The notes beneath the pieces are model-generated. The model saw only the letters and a list, made by a program, of their open reading frames with translations, made no database searches and had not been told where the DNA came from. From assembly GCF_029227915.1 (NCBI RefSeq), contig NC_079882.1, forward strand, positions 4,092,001 through 4,156,000: DNA of 64,000 nucleotides, in the 5' to 3' direction. A program made the translations under genes and the position numbers. Shown in pieces: positions 38,833 through 49,370 of the stretch; position 1 is the stretch's first letter, and each line of letters begins with the position of its first letter. This stretch comes from Hydractinia symbiolongicarpus (Eukaryota; Cnidaria; Hydrozoa; Anthoathecata; Hydractiniidae).

Positions 38833-40196
38833 CTCCACCTCAACTTTATTTTTTTCATGAGAAATGTTTCTTTTTGTTTCTAAAATATATATTTCAGTAC
38901 TATATACAGTAATTGTGAAAGACAACATATAAAGTTTGTGGCTGTAATGTTTCAATATATATAAAATGGATTCTAATTTAGGAAAGGGTGTTCAGTTCAA
39001 AGAGGCATTTATTTAAGGTATATATCAACTTTTTCAAATACTTATAAGAAAAAAACTTTCATGATTTTTGGACTAAATTCCAAAAGTTAGGCTGCATAAA
39101 AAAAAAATTTGAAAAGGCTTAAACATGAAAGTATATTTCAACAAAATATATGGAAATAGGAAATTAGCAAAAGTTCATTCTCTTGAAATACCATTATCCT
39201 AGGATCTCTTAGGAGATGAAAACAAAAAAATCCCTAGCAATACTTTATCTCTATTGGTTTCATGTAATAGCTGTTAACCAACTCTTTGCATCAATTTAAA
39301 ATCGTGCTATTTAAGGACCTACTTGAACATATGATAATCAACACCCGCCTATTGTAAAAGTTGCTTTTCTCACAAAAAAAATAATTATAATGATAATTTG
39401 TGAATTATTTATTGTGAAAAATTTCATATGGGGCTAATTGTGAAGGTTATTTCTCTTTATTTTACGTTTTTTTTACCCTGATAAGGTTTCTTCCAAGAAA
39501 ATTTTCTTCCTTTAAATTACATATTTTTATTGTTATTATTTTTAATATAATTTAATTAATATATGTCAAAATTTTACTAAAAACAAATTGTATAAACATG
39601 TCTGTTTGTTTAACAACGACTTTACGCAGCAAATTCTCCATGTGATTAAAGGGTTGAAGACCTGCATTTGTTATGAACTTCTTCATGTCTAATTCCACCA
39701 TTTTGCCTCAGGTTTTTTTAAGTTTCCCTTTGGAGTTAGGTCCAGCAATAGTAAAATGTGTAATGTTGATTATGACATTACTTCTTGGGGACCATATCAC
39801 CAAAGCCTGAGGAATGTTACGACCCATTCATTGTCAGGAATTTCTACAGCAATAAATCTTACTTCATTTTTCAGGCAAACATTGCAAATCCACCGAATCA
39901 TGATCCTATCATTTTGCTGTACTTTTTACCGCCCAGTATAGCACTACAAATGCTGCAAATAAAATGTTGCAGTACATGGCTACACTATGCAAACTTCAAA
40001 AATATCCTTCTGCATTAAATATATGTTGCAGGAATTAGCAACAGAATAATTGCACATAAATCATTCTGTTGATATTGCGATTTGTGTTAATTCTGTTGTT
40101 ATCTTTCAGTAACCAATACAATAGTATTAGAGACTGGTGAAGCCTTCAAGTTACCTCATCAAGGTAAGAATCATTTAATAATGGTAGCAGAGTTAA
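38833..40196. other. PDZD8 upstream region, nothing else recognised
   Basis: Contains the presumed promoter of the minus-strand PDZD8 gene. The overlapping 60-77 codon plus-strand frames at 39756-40018 show no domain. The right end approaches a truncated Copia element. Confidence 0.4.
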
Positions 40197-41968
40197 AAGG
40201 TACAGATCAACTGGCCTGGTATTTATGATCATTGTGTGAGTGACATTTTCAGAAGACCATCTACAGAATCCAAGAAAGTTGAATTGAAACCAAAAGCAAA
40301 ATCATACATTAAATACAATCTAAATGGAAGATGGTATCGCGCAAGAGTTCTCTCAGCACAACCCAAAAGAAGTGGCACTTATAAAAATTGGGTTAATGTG
40401 TCTAATGATGGTGATAGAAAGCCAAAAAGCATCAATTGGAATGATGTGTCCAAATGGGTCAAGCTGGAAAATCCGGAATTCCCCGTCTATATGTGTGATG
40501 TCGATATGTTTTCACAGGAAGTAGTTGATGCGAAGGAGAGAGAATTGCAGAATTTAAAAGAAAATGATGTCTTCGAAGAAGTTCCAGACACTGGTCAAAC
40601 AACTGTATCAAGCAAATGGGTCATAACTGAGACATTTAAAGGTAAAAAAAGGGTTGTGAAAGCTAGATTGGTGGCTAGAGGCTTCGAAGAAAATTCATAT
40701 TTATTGAGAACAGATTCTCTAACTTGTGGCAAACAAAGACTTGCTATGGCTATCATAGTTAGCAATGATTGGCAGATCAATTCACTTGATATCACTGCAG
40801 CTTTTCTTCAGGGAGATGCTATTGAAAGAGAACTGTGTCTACAACCACCAAAAGACACATTGTCATTGGGAACAGTGTGGAAACTAAAGAGATGTTTGTA
40901 TGGGTTCAACAATGCATCTAGAACATGGTACAAACGAGTGAGAAGTGAAATTTTGAAACTTGGTGGTGAAATGTGTACCTACGACCCTGCTGTGTTTTAC
41001 TAATATAGAGGCAAGCAAATCATTGGAATTCTTGTTTGCCATGTTGATGACTTTGTGTATGGTGGTAGTCCAGCTTTCCACAAAGATGTTATTGCTAAAC
41101 TTTTCGAAACGTTCAAAATCAGTACGCAATCGAGCTCAACCTTCAAGTATCTAGGATTAGATGTGGATCAATTTAAAAGCAAAATTAAGATTAATCAAGT
41201 GAGCTATATAGAGTCTTTGATAACTGTTAATATTGAAAATGGTATTAACAATGAACAAAAATTGCTAGCAAGGAAAAGACCATGCTGAGATCATTGAGTG
41301 GGCAAATTGCTTGGGTGGCCGGACAAACCCGCCCTGATGTGGCTTATGATAGTTGCCAAACGTCTAATTATGGCAAGGAACCTACAGTTCAAAATTTGAA
41401 AGATGCCAACAAGATTATTCAAAAAATTAAGAGCAAGTATGTTGCAATAACCATTGCCAAAATTGCAAATATGAAAAACTGTGAAATTATTTGCTACACA
41501 GATGCAACTCATGCCAGTTTGAAGTGTGGATCATCACAAGGTGCATTCATCATATTTGTGAAACACCTAAGCGAAGTTATACCAATCTGCTGGCAATCAA
41601 AGAAACTACAAAGGGTAACCAAAAGCTCAATTGCTTCGGAAACACTTGCTCTGAGTGAAGGAGCTGATGCTAGTTTTTATTTGGCCAATGTCATACAGCA
41701 AATCTGCAAGTTGACAAAGGTTCCAAAGACCACTTGTATTATCGACAACAAGTCATTATTTGAAACCTTGAAAACGACAAATGTCACAAAGGATTTGAGA
41801 CTGCGAGTTGATATAGCCAGATTGAGGCAGATGGTGGAACAAGATGAGATTACTGTCAAGTGGGTTGAAGGAAAACACCAATTAGCCGACTGCTTGACAA
41901 AACATGGAGCGTCTCCAAACAAGTTGCTTGAGGTTTTGGAGATATCCAAAATGTTTTTTTGTTTCTGA
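40197..41968 (+). pseudogene. Ty1/Copia polyprotein fragment (RT and RNase H), degraded
   Basis: Remnant of the pol gene of a Copia-type LTR retrotransposon, lacking gag, protease and the integrase core. Open sequence begins near 40197 with the post-integrase segment (GRWYRARVLS, KSINWNDVSKW). Reverse transcriptase follows: SKWVITETFKG, VARGF, LDITAAFLQG, LYGFNNASRTWYKR and CHVDDFVYGG. An in-frame TAA at 41001-41003 interrupts it and a frameshift follows near 41282. RNase H comes next (CYTDATHASLK, IASETLALSEG, DNKSLFETLK, WVEGKHQLADCLTKHG). No LTRs were found. The two lesions make it inactive. It resembles the Copia lineages seen in marine invertebrates, but a lineage call needs a tree. Confidence 0.88.
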
Positions 41969-42908
41969 ATGCTTGATGAAAGACTTTTTTGATGGTGCTA
42001 TATTTTCGTGAGATGGTAATTTTCCAAAAAGAAAATATAATGAAATAAACACACACCAATTTTTTTCACTGTACGTTTTCAAATGGCTTCTTTTTCCAAA
42101 CGCGTGGTCGCAGACTTCTCGTTCTCGCACCATTATATTCAGCATAAATTAAATTCAAAAAGGTTCCCGTTTTTTTTTTCTAATAACGTCGTTATGAAAT
42201 TATTTGCAATTATATATAATTATTCAAAAAAATGCATATTTTTTTCTTTCTGTCGTCATAATTCGCTAATCAGTAATTTATACAAAAAAATCCGGGAACC
42301 TTTTGTGCATAATTTATTCAGCTTTTCATTACCAAAAATCTCAATGAGCCAATAGGAAGCTTTCGGAAAAAGAGACCACAAACGTAAAGGCATGTATGCG
42401 AAAATTTACTAACAAGATATTTGTTTTTAAAGATTTTTGTAGGTGTTATAAAAATGTGTGAACTGAGTATGCAGAAAGATGATAGAAGTGCGAACTTTTT
42501 TTTATGCTGAATATGCGTGCATGCGTTCAGAATTATTACACAGAAGTCAGGTTTACAAGAGAGAGCTCATATGCATATTCCTTAACTTTGATTTTTTTTT
42601 AATTCGATAGTGAAAGAAAAATTTTATTATGCATATTTTTATACGGGAGTTCCATATTATGCATAATGTTTACAAAAAATATGCTCAACTCATTTTGCAC
42701 ATATTTTTTCAAAGGTGTGAAGGATATAACAGCTCTAAAAAGGCTTTTTCCAGAAAAAAGGGATGTTCCAAATATTTTCATAGACTATAAAATATGTCAT
42801 TGGAAAAAGAATTTTTTTTCTATATGTCATGATTTTTTTGCAAATAATCTAGAAAAAAAATTGTTTCCTTTACAGTAACCTTAAAGAGCCGTCTGTAGGA
42901 ACATTAAC
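41969..42908. other. A/T-rich spacer between retroelement fragments
   Basis: May include 3' untranslated sequence of the Copia fragment. It shows no gene and no identifiable LTR pair. Confidence 0.35.
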
Positions 42909-42973
42909 AGACAGGGTATATCCCTCAATATTTGTGAGGATAGCCATGTAAAATATGCACATCTATCTATCTA
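42909..42973 (+). repeat. SINE 3' end fragment with (ATCT)n tail
   Basis: The segment from 'agacagggtatatccct' to 'atctatctatc' matches the 3' end of the fuller SINE at 49021-49370 almost exactly. It is a 5'-truncated copy of the same family. Confidence 0.75.
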
Positions 42974-42993
42974 ACATTATCAAAGATAATCCG

Positions 42994-43553
42994 TTAGGGA
43001 GACTTGACATCAAGCGCAGCTCTTCCATTGGACTGTAGGTAATGTGCTGATGAGAGTCGATGTGTCACTCCCCAGTCTTGAATAAACTGTGTGAACAGTT
43101 TTGATGCAAATTGGGGACCGCCACCTGTGCTTATTTCTTCGGAGGTGCCGTACTTTGTAAATATTAATATACTCTGCAGGTATTGATGATAACTCTTGAG
43201 CATTGTTGATGCAAAGTAGTAGATCATAATCCAGCCGCTAAATTGGTCAACGACTGTAAAATAATGGTGGCACCTGATTTCAAAATAATCTGCACATATA
43301 TACTGAAATGGGTAATCAGGAGTTTTGGTGAGAATAAGGGGCTCCTTGCAATGTTGGGGTGAAATATTATTATACATTTGAAGCAGGTATAACACATGTT
43401 CTTTATTGAGTGTTGCATCGCTGGCCAATATATAGACTGATTAGCACGCCTGGTCATTGAACTGATGCCTTGGTTGGCAGAATGAAGAATTTGCAGAATA
43501 GGTTGTATGTAGCAATCTGCAAAAACAAGCCTGTGATTGTCGAGCCATATCAA
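42994..43553 (-). pseudogene. Ty3/Gypsy-type integrase fragment, frameshifted
   Basis: Two overlapping minus-strand frames (43224-43553, then 42994-43428) carry successive parts of one integrase. First comes the zinc-binding region (HSANQGISSMTRRANQSIYWP, then CYTCFKC). The catalytic core follows, with ADYFEI, VVDQFSGW, the second Asp region altered to STGGGPQFAS, and SSAHYLQSNGRA. The shift lies between about 43224 and 43428. No RT, LTR or 3' continuation is seen. Confidence 0.8.
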
Positions 43554-43782
43554 GACCCAGAACTAGAGTTGAACATTGTAAGATGGGCTAGACTCAACAA
43601 CTAACACACACCCTGCTTTAGATTTAAAAAAGACAGGCCAATTTAAATGTTGATAAATGCAGTGTCTATAGGAGAGGACTAAAAGGAAATACAAATACCA
43701 TGTCATAAATTCTGCTTTTCTTAAAAATTAAACAAATACAGGCATAAATTGACAAATAAATTTGATAAATGGGAATTAGTAG

Positions 43783-44020
43783 TAGCTTAGTCGGTCGAGC
43801 ATTTTAAAAGTGCTCGCCTCATGTCCATAGTTGTGGGTTTGATCACCACCTCGTCTAGCTGAGCTAGAATTTCAAAAAGGTTTCTGTAGTTCAAATAGAA
43901 GCTTCAAACACTTTAGAACTGCCTTTGGAAATAATTAAAAGTGTGTATTTCTTGAAGTTGGAGAGAATGATCACATGAAAAGTGATCCCGCCTCTCAAAT
44001 AAGGTAAAAGGTCAAGTTAC
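43783..44020 (+). repeat. tRNA-derived SINE-like element
   Basis: A pol III A box (TAGCTTAGTCGG, 43783-43794) and a degenerate B box (GGTTTGATCACC, about 43836-43847) are spaced as in tRNA genes. The flanks cannot form an acceptor stem, so a working tRNA is unlikely. The 3' boundary is approximate. Confidence 0.5.
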
Positions 44021-44368
44021 AATAATTCCATCGCAGATTATCTTTAAAAAGTAAACACAAATAGCTAGCTGTTATATGTATAACATTACATTACACTGAC
44101 CTGCATGTCATATCTTGATATTTAAGACATAATTATTTAGCAAGTTATTATGCACACAACAATCCTCTATAACTACTTTGAAAAATGCATTATGATCTTC
44201 TCAGCTGTAAACGATTGAAATCAACAGTCTGGTCTTCCACCAAAAAGAGTTGCCAAGTAGTGTTGTGTTTGCTACCCACAAAAAACTTGAAATACATGAC
44301 TTGATTTAATCTCAGCCAGCTTTGTACAACAATATACCATAAAAAGTAGTTCAGTTTTTTCACTTTAT
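44021..44368. other. Spacer downstream of the LINE, nothing recognised
   Basis: A/T-rich sequence between the SINE-like element and the LINE tail. Confidence 0.35.
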
Positions 44369-44372
44369 TGGA

Positions 44373-44409
<37 letters not shown>

Positions 44410-44613
44410 TTTAAAGTGGCTAGCCCAGAAAATCACAAAAACCTATAGTTAGTGGATTGTTTCCACTGGGGGCCACTAGAACAAAAAAGAAACAAAAAAT
44501 GATAAACCTTAGACTGCCTCAGCTCAATCAAACATAGTAACATTTATAATCTGTGAAAATTGAAAAGAAAGAGAATAAAAAACAAAAATTAAAAAATTCA
44601 AAAGTGATCTCCA

Positions 44614-47600
44614 TTAGAATTTGCCAAATACATTAGAGATGGAAGTCTTAAACGAAAGCAGACTTCCATCACAGGTCACTTGGTCTGGAAGATTATTCCA
44701 CACTTTTGCAGCTCTAAATGGGAAGGCTTTTTTGCCAAATTCCGTGTTGACCAAGGGAAGTGTGAACCTGTTTTTTGAAGCTCCTCTTGTTTGATGATTA
44801 TGACAGTTTTTTGTCAAAAGGAATTTTGAGCGCATGTAATCAGGAGCAATGTGATTCATGGCTTTAAAAACTAATATGGCATCGTTTTTGATGAGTAAAT
44901 TATTCATTGAATATTCCCTCTCTTTCCCAAGAAAGGTACGGACACATTTTAATCGTTTTTCTAGTTTTCCCAATCTACCTTGGGTGGCACAAGCCCATGC
45001 CGAGGAGCAGTAGTTGAAATATGGCATGACAAGTGCATTAATTAAAAGGTTTTTTGTGTGAGGTGTTAAACAGGATGCAATGGTTCTAATTTTAGAATAT
45101 TTAATTAGTATTTTTCTATTTATGTCATTAATGTGCTTTTCCCATTGCATTTTTTGATCAAATGTTACCCCAAGATATTTAACTTTTTCGCTCCTCTTCA
45201 AAGGAATACCCATATAGTTGATAGTTTTGTTCTCAACTTTTTTTAACTGGCTGTGGTTGCCGAAAAAGATTGTTTCAGTTTTGTCCGTATTAATAGTCAT
45301 TTTGTTATTATTCAGCCAGAGGTCGACTTGCGAAAGTTCTAACTCAACCTGGGAGACAAGGGTATCCAAGTTTTTATGAGACGAAATAATTATTGTATCA
45401 TCCGCATATAGATGGTGGTAGTTTGAATTGATGACAGATTTTAAGTCATCAATATACAAAAGAAAGAGCAGGGGCCCCAACACAGATCCCTGCGGCACCC
45501 CAAAAGCGTCTTCATGAAGCAGATCTGATCCTGTGTCGTTTACAAGAGTCAGCTGCATTCGGTCCGTTAAGTAGGACTCGAACCAGTCAAAGGCAGCATC
45601 TCTGATGCCAAAACACCATAGTTTTTTTAACAAAATTTTATGATCAACAGTGTCAAAAGCTTTTTTAAGGTCAATGAGCACAGCACAAACAAAGTTATGT
45701 TGGTCGAGCTCAGTAAGAATAAAATCAGAGACATCGGCTACTGCAGTTTCTGTGGAAAAGAGTTTTCGAAATCCGGACTGTCTGTCATTCAGGAAGTTGT
45801 GCTCAGAAATAAAATGAGACATTTGCTCATGCACTAACTTTTCAAAAATTTTCATAGGAATTGGCAAAATGGAGATAGGCCGATAATTAGTAGGATCTGT
45901 TTTATTGCCACTTTTAAAAATAGGCGAGACCCTTTTAGTCTTCCAACATTTAGGTACATAACCAGTAAATAAAGATTTGTTGAAAAGACTTGATAAATAA
46001 ATACTTAAAACTGACGAACCTGCTTTTAGCAGTCGTGAACCAATTCCGTCCAAGCCTGTAGCTTTATTAAGTTTTAGTGATCTAATTATTTTTTCGACAC
46101 TTTTGGTCTCAATACGAGCCCACCGAAAATCGTGTCCGCTAACAGGTGGATTAACATTAGTAGTGTCAGAAGAAAATTTAGAGGCTAGTTTTGCACCAAC
46201 ACTGACAAAAAATGAATTGAATGTGTTGGAAATTTCTTTTGGGTGAGAAGTTTCTGTACCATCGTTTTGGACTACTCGTTTTATCGAGGTAGTATTGCCT
46301 GACTTATCAGGAACCAGTTTTTTTAGGGTTTTCCAAAGTTGTTTTGGCCGTTTTTGAAAGTCCTGCAAAATGTCATTATAGTACTCGTTTTTGAGTCGAT
46401 TTTTGAGACCTATTACCTGGTTCCTTTTTTGTTTGAAAGCTTCCCAGTCTATGATGGATTTTGTTTTTGATGCTTTCCGTTTCAAGAAGTCTCTTTCTTT
46501 GATGGCTATTATTATTTCATCAGTGACCCATGCCTCAACACGGCCAGAAAATCTATGTGTTTTGAAAGGGGCATGTTTGTCAGCCACTGTTTTAACATTT
46601 TTATTCAGTTTCTCACATGCTTTATCAAGGTCATCATAATTATTAAAATATGACCAGTCTAAATTCCTGAGGTCTTTCAGAAAAGCCTCTTCACTGAAGT
46701 TCTTGTAGCTACGAACCTTGCATGTTTTAGGTTCAAATTTTGGCCTTTTGAATTTTCTGATCACATAAACTAAATTGTGATCACTGATGCCTAAATCCAT
46801 GACACCAGTTTTAGAAATACAAGAACTGTTAGAAAGTATCAAGTCTATAAGAGTGCTACTATTTTCAGTAACACGAGTTGGCTCCGTAATATGTTGTTTT
46901 AGGAAAAGAGTGGAGCATAATTCCTTTATTTTGGAGGAGAGAGCATATTTTGAAAGCATGTTACAGTTAAAATCTCCCAAGATAAAAACTTCTTTCTCTT
47001 CTGGGAGCTTGTTAAAACACTGTTTAAAATGAGTACACAGGTTTTCGGTACTCTGCAAATCACTACCTCCAGGTGGCCTGTAAACCCCACACACGTAAAT
47101 AGGTTTAGTTTTTTTCAGGCACACTTTCACCCATAGTGATTCAACATTTTCGAAGTAAAGGTGTTTCAAAAGGTGGCTATCCAAGTTTTCATTAACAAAA
47201 ATTAGAACACCCCCACCTCGTCTATTCCGATCATTCCTATAACAAACATAGCCATCAATTTTAACGTCATTGTCAGTGATGGTGTCATCAATTTTGGTTT
47301 CACAGATGGAGAATACATCAAGTTTTGTTTGATGTAGCAGAAGTTTAACATAGTCTAGTTTGGATGACAGACCATTAATGTTGAGATGGGCCATTTTTAA
47401 GCCCTTCCCATTACTGATTGCCTCAAAATCAAAGTTTTCATCAATAGTAATATTGATGTTGTCCGGAATTTCGTCACCAAATGACTCCTCATTAGCAAAG
47501 GGCAAATTACGAGAAAGACAGGGACTGCAAACGAAAAACAGTTTATCTTCAGGAGTCTTCATAAATTGTTGATATTTTTTATCAGAAATACGCTCACATT

Positions 47601-48213
47601 TTTTATGAGCCCATAATCCACACTTGTCACAAGAAAGTGCTTTGTGTGTTTTTGCCACAGGTTTTAAGCATGAAGAACAGGGATACTTAACAGGACCTGG
47701 GTTGAGGCAGATGTCCCCTGACAAGAGGATTAAAAAATAGAAATACTTGTGCCTGCTTGGCTTAAGTTTTGATAAAGCCATTAATTTTAATTGGAGAGTG
47801 AGCTGGCTTTCAGAAACTCTATTGCAGGCATCAAGTGAAGAGATAGAAAAGAAACTCCTATCTAGTCGACTCATTTCGTTGTTGTTGGGTGAGCTACTTT
47901 TGAACGAAGGTTTTGTATTGCTCAAAAATACAACGAACACAAAAATCAGTTTTAGCGTAAATGTGGGGTTTCCTACCTGAGTAAAGTTATTTTTAAGTCG
48001 TAGAGAGATCATTCTACGGTTATGTGCTCTTCCAAAACTATGTTTGAAGGATCTGAGGCAAGCCCATTTCCTTACGATGTTACACAGAAGGAGCAGCAGG
48101 AACCCACAACACAGCAAAGCTACCATATTAGATGATAGATGGATAAAAAACTGACTGGGATAAAAACAATTTATTAACAAAAACAATAATTTAAAAAACT
48201 TACAAAACAACAA
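44614..48213 (-). CDS. LINE polyprotein: zinc finger, AP endonuclease, reverse transcriptase
   Basis: An uninterrupted 1199-codon ORF. After a hydrophobic N-terminal region comes the signature CLNPGP, then a PHD-like finger (YPCSSCLKPV, CDKCGLWAHKKC, CSPCL) around residues 170-235. The apurinic-type endonuclease (about 270-490) shows HLNINGL, ICETKID, RGGGVLIFV, GVYRPPG, LGDFNCN and GISDHNLV. The reverse transcriptase (about 690-950) shows KATGLDGI, NYRPISILP, QSGFRK, AVLIDLKKAFDTVDH, GVPQGSVLGPLLFLLYIDD and YADDT. A C-terminal region ends NVFGKF. The true start may be one of the Met codons 30-70 residues in, because the first 30 residues look like untranslated DNA. All catalytic motifs are present, so recent activity is possible. 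Confidence 0.9.
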   Translation of the reverse strand: MLFCKFFKLLFLLINCFYPSQFFIHLSSNMVALLCCGFLLLLLCNIVRKWACLRSFKHSFGRAHNRRMISLRLKNNFTQVGNPTFTLKLIFVFVVFLSNTKPSFKSSSPNNNEMSRLDRSFFSISSLDACNRVSESQLTLQLKLMALSKLKPSRHKYFYFLILLSGDICLNPGPVKYPCSSCLKPVAKTHKALSCDKCGLWAHKKCERISDKKYQQFMKTPEDKLFFVCSPCLSRNLPFANEESFGDEIPDNINITIDENFDFEAISNGKGLKMAHLNINGLSSKLDYVKLLLHQTKLDVFSICETKIDDTITDNDVKIDGYVCYRNDRNRRGGGVLIFVNENLDSHLLKHLYFENVESLWVKVCLKKTKPIYVCGVYRPPGGSDLQSTENLCTHFKQCFNKLPEEKEVFILGDFNCNMLSKYALSSKIKELCSTLFLKQHITEPTRVTENSSTLIDLILSNSSCISKTGVMDLGISDHNLVYVIRKFKRPKFEPKTCKVRSYKNFSEEAFLKDLRNLDWSYFNNYDDLDKACEKLNKNVKTVADKHAPFKTHRFSGRVEAWVTDEIIIAIKERDFLKRKASKTKSIIDWEAFKQKRNQVIGLKNRLKNEYYNDILQDFQKRPKQLWKTLKKLVPDKSGNTTSIKRVVQNDGTETSHPKEISNTFNSFFVSVGAKLASKFSSDTTNVNPPVSGHDFRWARIETKSVEKIIRSLKLNKATGLDGIGSRLLKAGSSVLSIYLSSLFNKSLFTGYVPKCWKTKRVSPIFKSGNKTDPTNYRPISILPIPMKIFEKLVHEQMSHFISEHNFLNDRQSGFRKLFSTETAVADVSDFILTELDQHNFVCAVLIDLKKAFDTVDHKILLKKLWCFGIRDAAFDWFESYLTDRMQLTLVNDTGSDLLHEDAFGVPQGSVLGPLLFLLYIDDLKSVINSNYHHLYADDTIIISSHKNLDTLVSQVELELSQVDLWLNNNKMTINTDKTETIFFGNHSQLKKVENKTINYMGIPLKRSEKVKYLGVTFDQKMQWEKHINDINRKILIKYSKIRTIASCLTPHTKNLLINALVMPYFNYCSSAWACATQGRLGKLEKRLKCVRTFLGKEREYSMNNLLIKNDAILVFKAMNHIAPDYMRSKFLLTKNCHNHQTRGASKNRFTLPLVNTEFGKKAFPFRAAKVWNNLPDQVTCDGSLLSFKTSISNVFGKF

Positions 48214-48380
48214 ATTAAAGAAATGAAAAGATATAAATGAAGTAAAGAAGGCAGTACAGTATATAATAAATCAAAAAGGACTTAGCTGTCAAAGCAGGAG
48301 CTCTTCAAGCTTTAGTCTTCTTTTTTCTTTCTTCGACTTAGCGCGCCAAGACCGGAGCGTTTTAGATACGTCCGACCTCA

Positions 48381-48440
48381 ACGAGAGCTAAGCACGGAAT
48401 GACGAGAGCTAAGCACGGAATGAGAGCTAAGCACGGAATC
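48381..48440. repeat. Three tandem 18-21 bp repeats at the LINE 5' end
   Basis: 'acgagagctaagcacggaat' occurs twice in full and once lacking its first bases, end to end. It lies just upstream, in LINE orientation, of the 5' untranslated part, where tandem promoter repeats are known in some LINEs. Confidence 0.7.
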
Positions 48441-49020
48441 GTTAGTTTATTTTAAATACAAGGTCTTAATGCATGTAAATACATTGACGTTTGTGGGTAC
48501 CTCTCTATGTGCAAAGGACGTTTCTTTTGTGGCAATTTAAAACTACGTTTTTGCCCACTAAAATCAATGAGACCACCAAAGAATTGTAGGATAGGTTTCT
48601 TTTTTGGAAAAATAACTGCCACGAGTGGACGTTTCTCATGCTGGGTGGGTGTGAAAAATTGTCATGGCAATGTGAGTATGGACGAGGCCCCTTACCCCAG
48701 GTTGGTCTTGGTCCATCCAATTGACAGGACAGTATGTCAAAAGATAGGTCATGGTGTCAAAAGAAGTACCATCTATAGACAGGCCATGCTCTAAGTTGGG
48801 TCAGAATAGTTTTTACCAAAGGTGTGTTCACATACCCATATATAAAAGTGTGGAACTGTATATTCATACGCACTTTAATATGACATAAAGTGCATATTAA
48901 TAGTGCGTAGCGCTATTCATACGTAGAAAAAAGGAAAAAAGAATCCTAACCCTAACCCTACGTACGAATAGCAGATGAACATATACGTACGCAAAAATGG
49001 GCAAAGGTGCGTACGAATAT
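48441..49020. other. Intergenic, with short telomere-like motif
   Basis: No gene. At about 48944-48961 the sequence 'cctaaccctaaccctac' contains two and a half CCCTAA units, flanked by several 'cgtacg' palindromes ('tacgtacgaat', 'cgtacgcaaa'). Confidence 0.4.
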
Positions 49021-49370
49021 AGTGGTTATAGTGGTTATAGCTCTCGTACTCTGTGCGGGAGACCGGGGTTCGATTCCTCTTGACGGCGATTCAACATGGG
49101 CGAGTGAATGTTACCATAGCCCCGGGTTAACCCAAGCCATGTGAGGGAAATTGGGAAGATGGCACACTGTGTGGGCCGTTGGATGTTGCCGGGAGTTGTC
49201 TAGTAGAGCGCGGGCTCTAATTGGGTCTGCGTAGCTTAAAATGAGCATTAAATACTCTAGGACTCTCCATCTACGCCATGGCCCCTCCTGGAAATAATAG
49301 ACAGGGTATATCCCTCGATATTTGTGAGGCTAGCCATGTAAAATATGCACATCTATCTATCTATCTATAC
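49021..49370 (+). repeat. tRNA-derived SINE with (ATCT)n tail
   Basis: The head has an A-box-like 'agtggttatagctc' (49030) and a canonical B box, GGTTCGATTCC (49067-49077). A body of about 290 bp follows and the 3' end is 'atctatctatctatcta'. The last 65 bp recur at 42909-42973, confirming a dispersed family. Transcription by pol III is inferred from the boxes. Confidence 0.75.

Larger units (their letters stand above)
44369..48440 (-). mobile_element. Non-LTR retrotransposon (CR1/L2-like LINE), apparently near full length
   Basis: Minus-strand element. Its 3' end is a run of TAA/TTA units at about 44370-44407, followed inward by a 3' UTR of about 200 bp. Its 5' flank (48214-48440) includes a GC-richer block and three copies of a 21 bp repeat. 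A microsatellite tail instead of poly-A fits CR1/L2-related clades. Target duplications were not resolved. Confidence 0.75.

Noticed and set aside
43783-43855. Functional tRNA gene
   Set aside because: A and B boxes are present, but the B box is degenerate and no acceptor stem can form, so it is called a SINE-like element.
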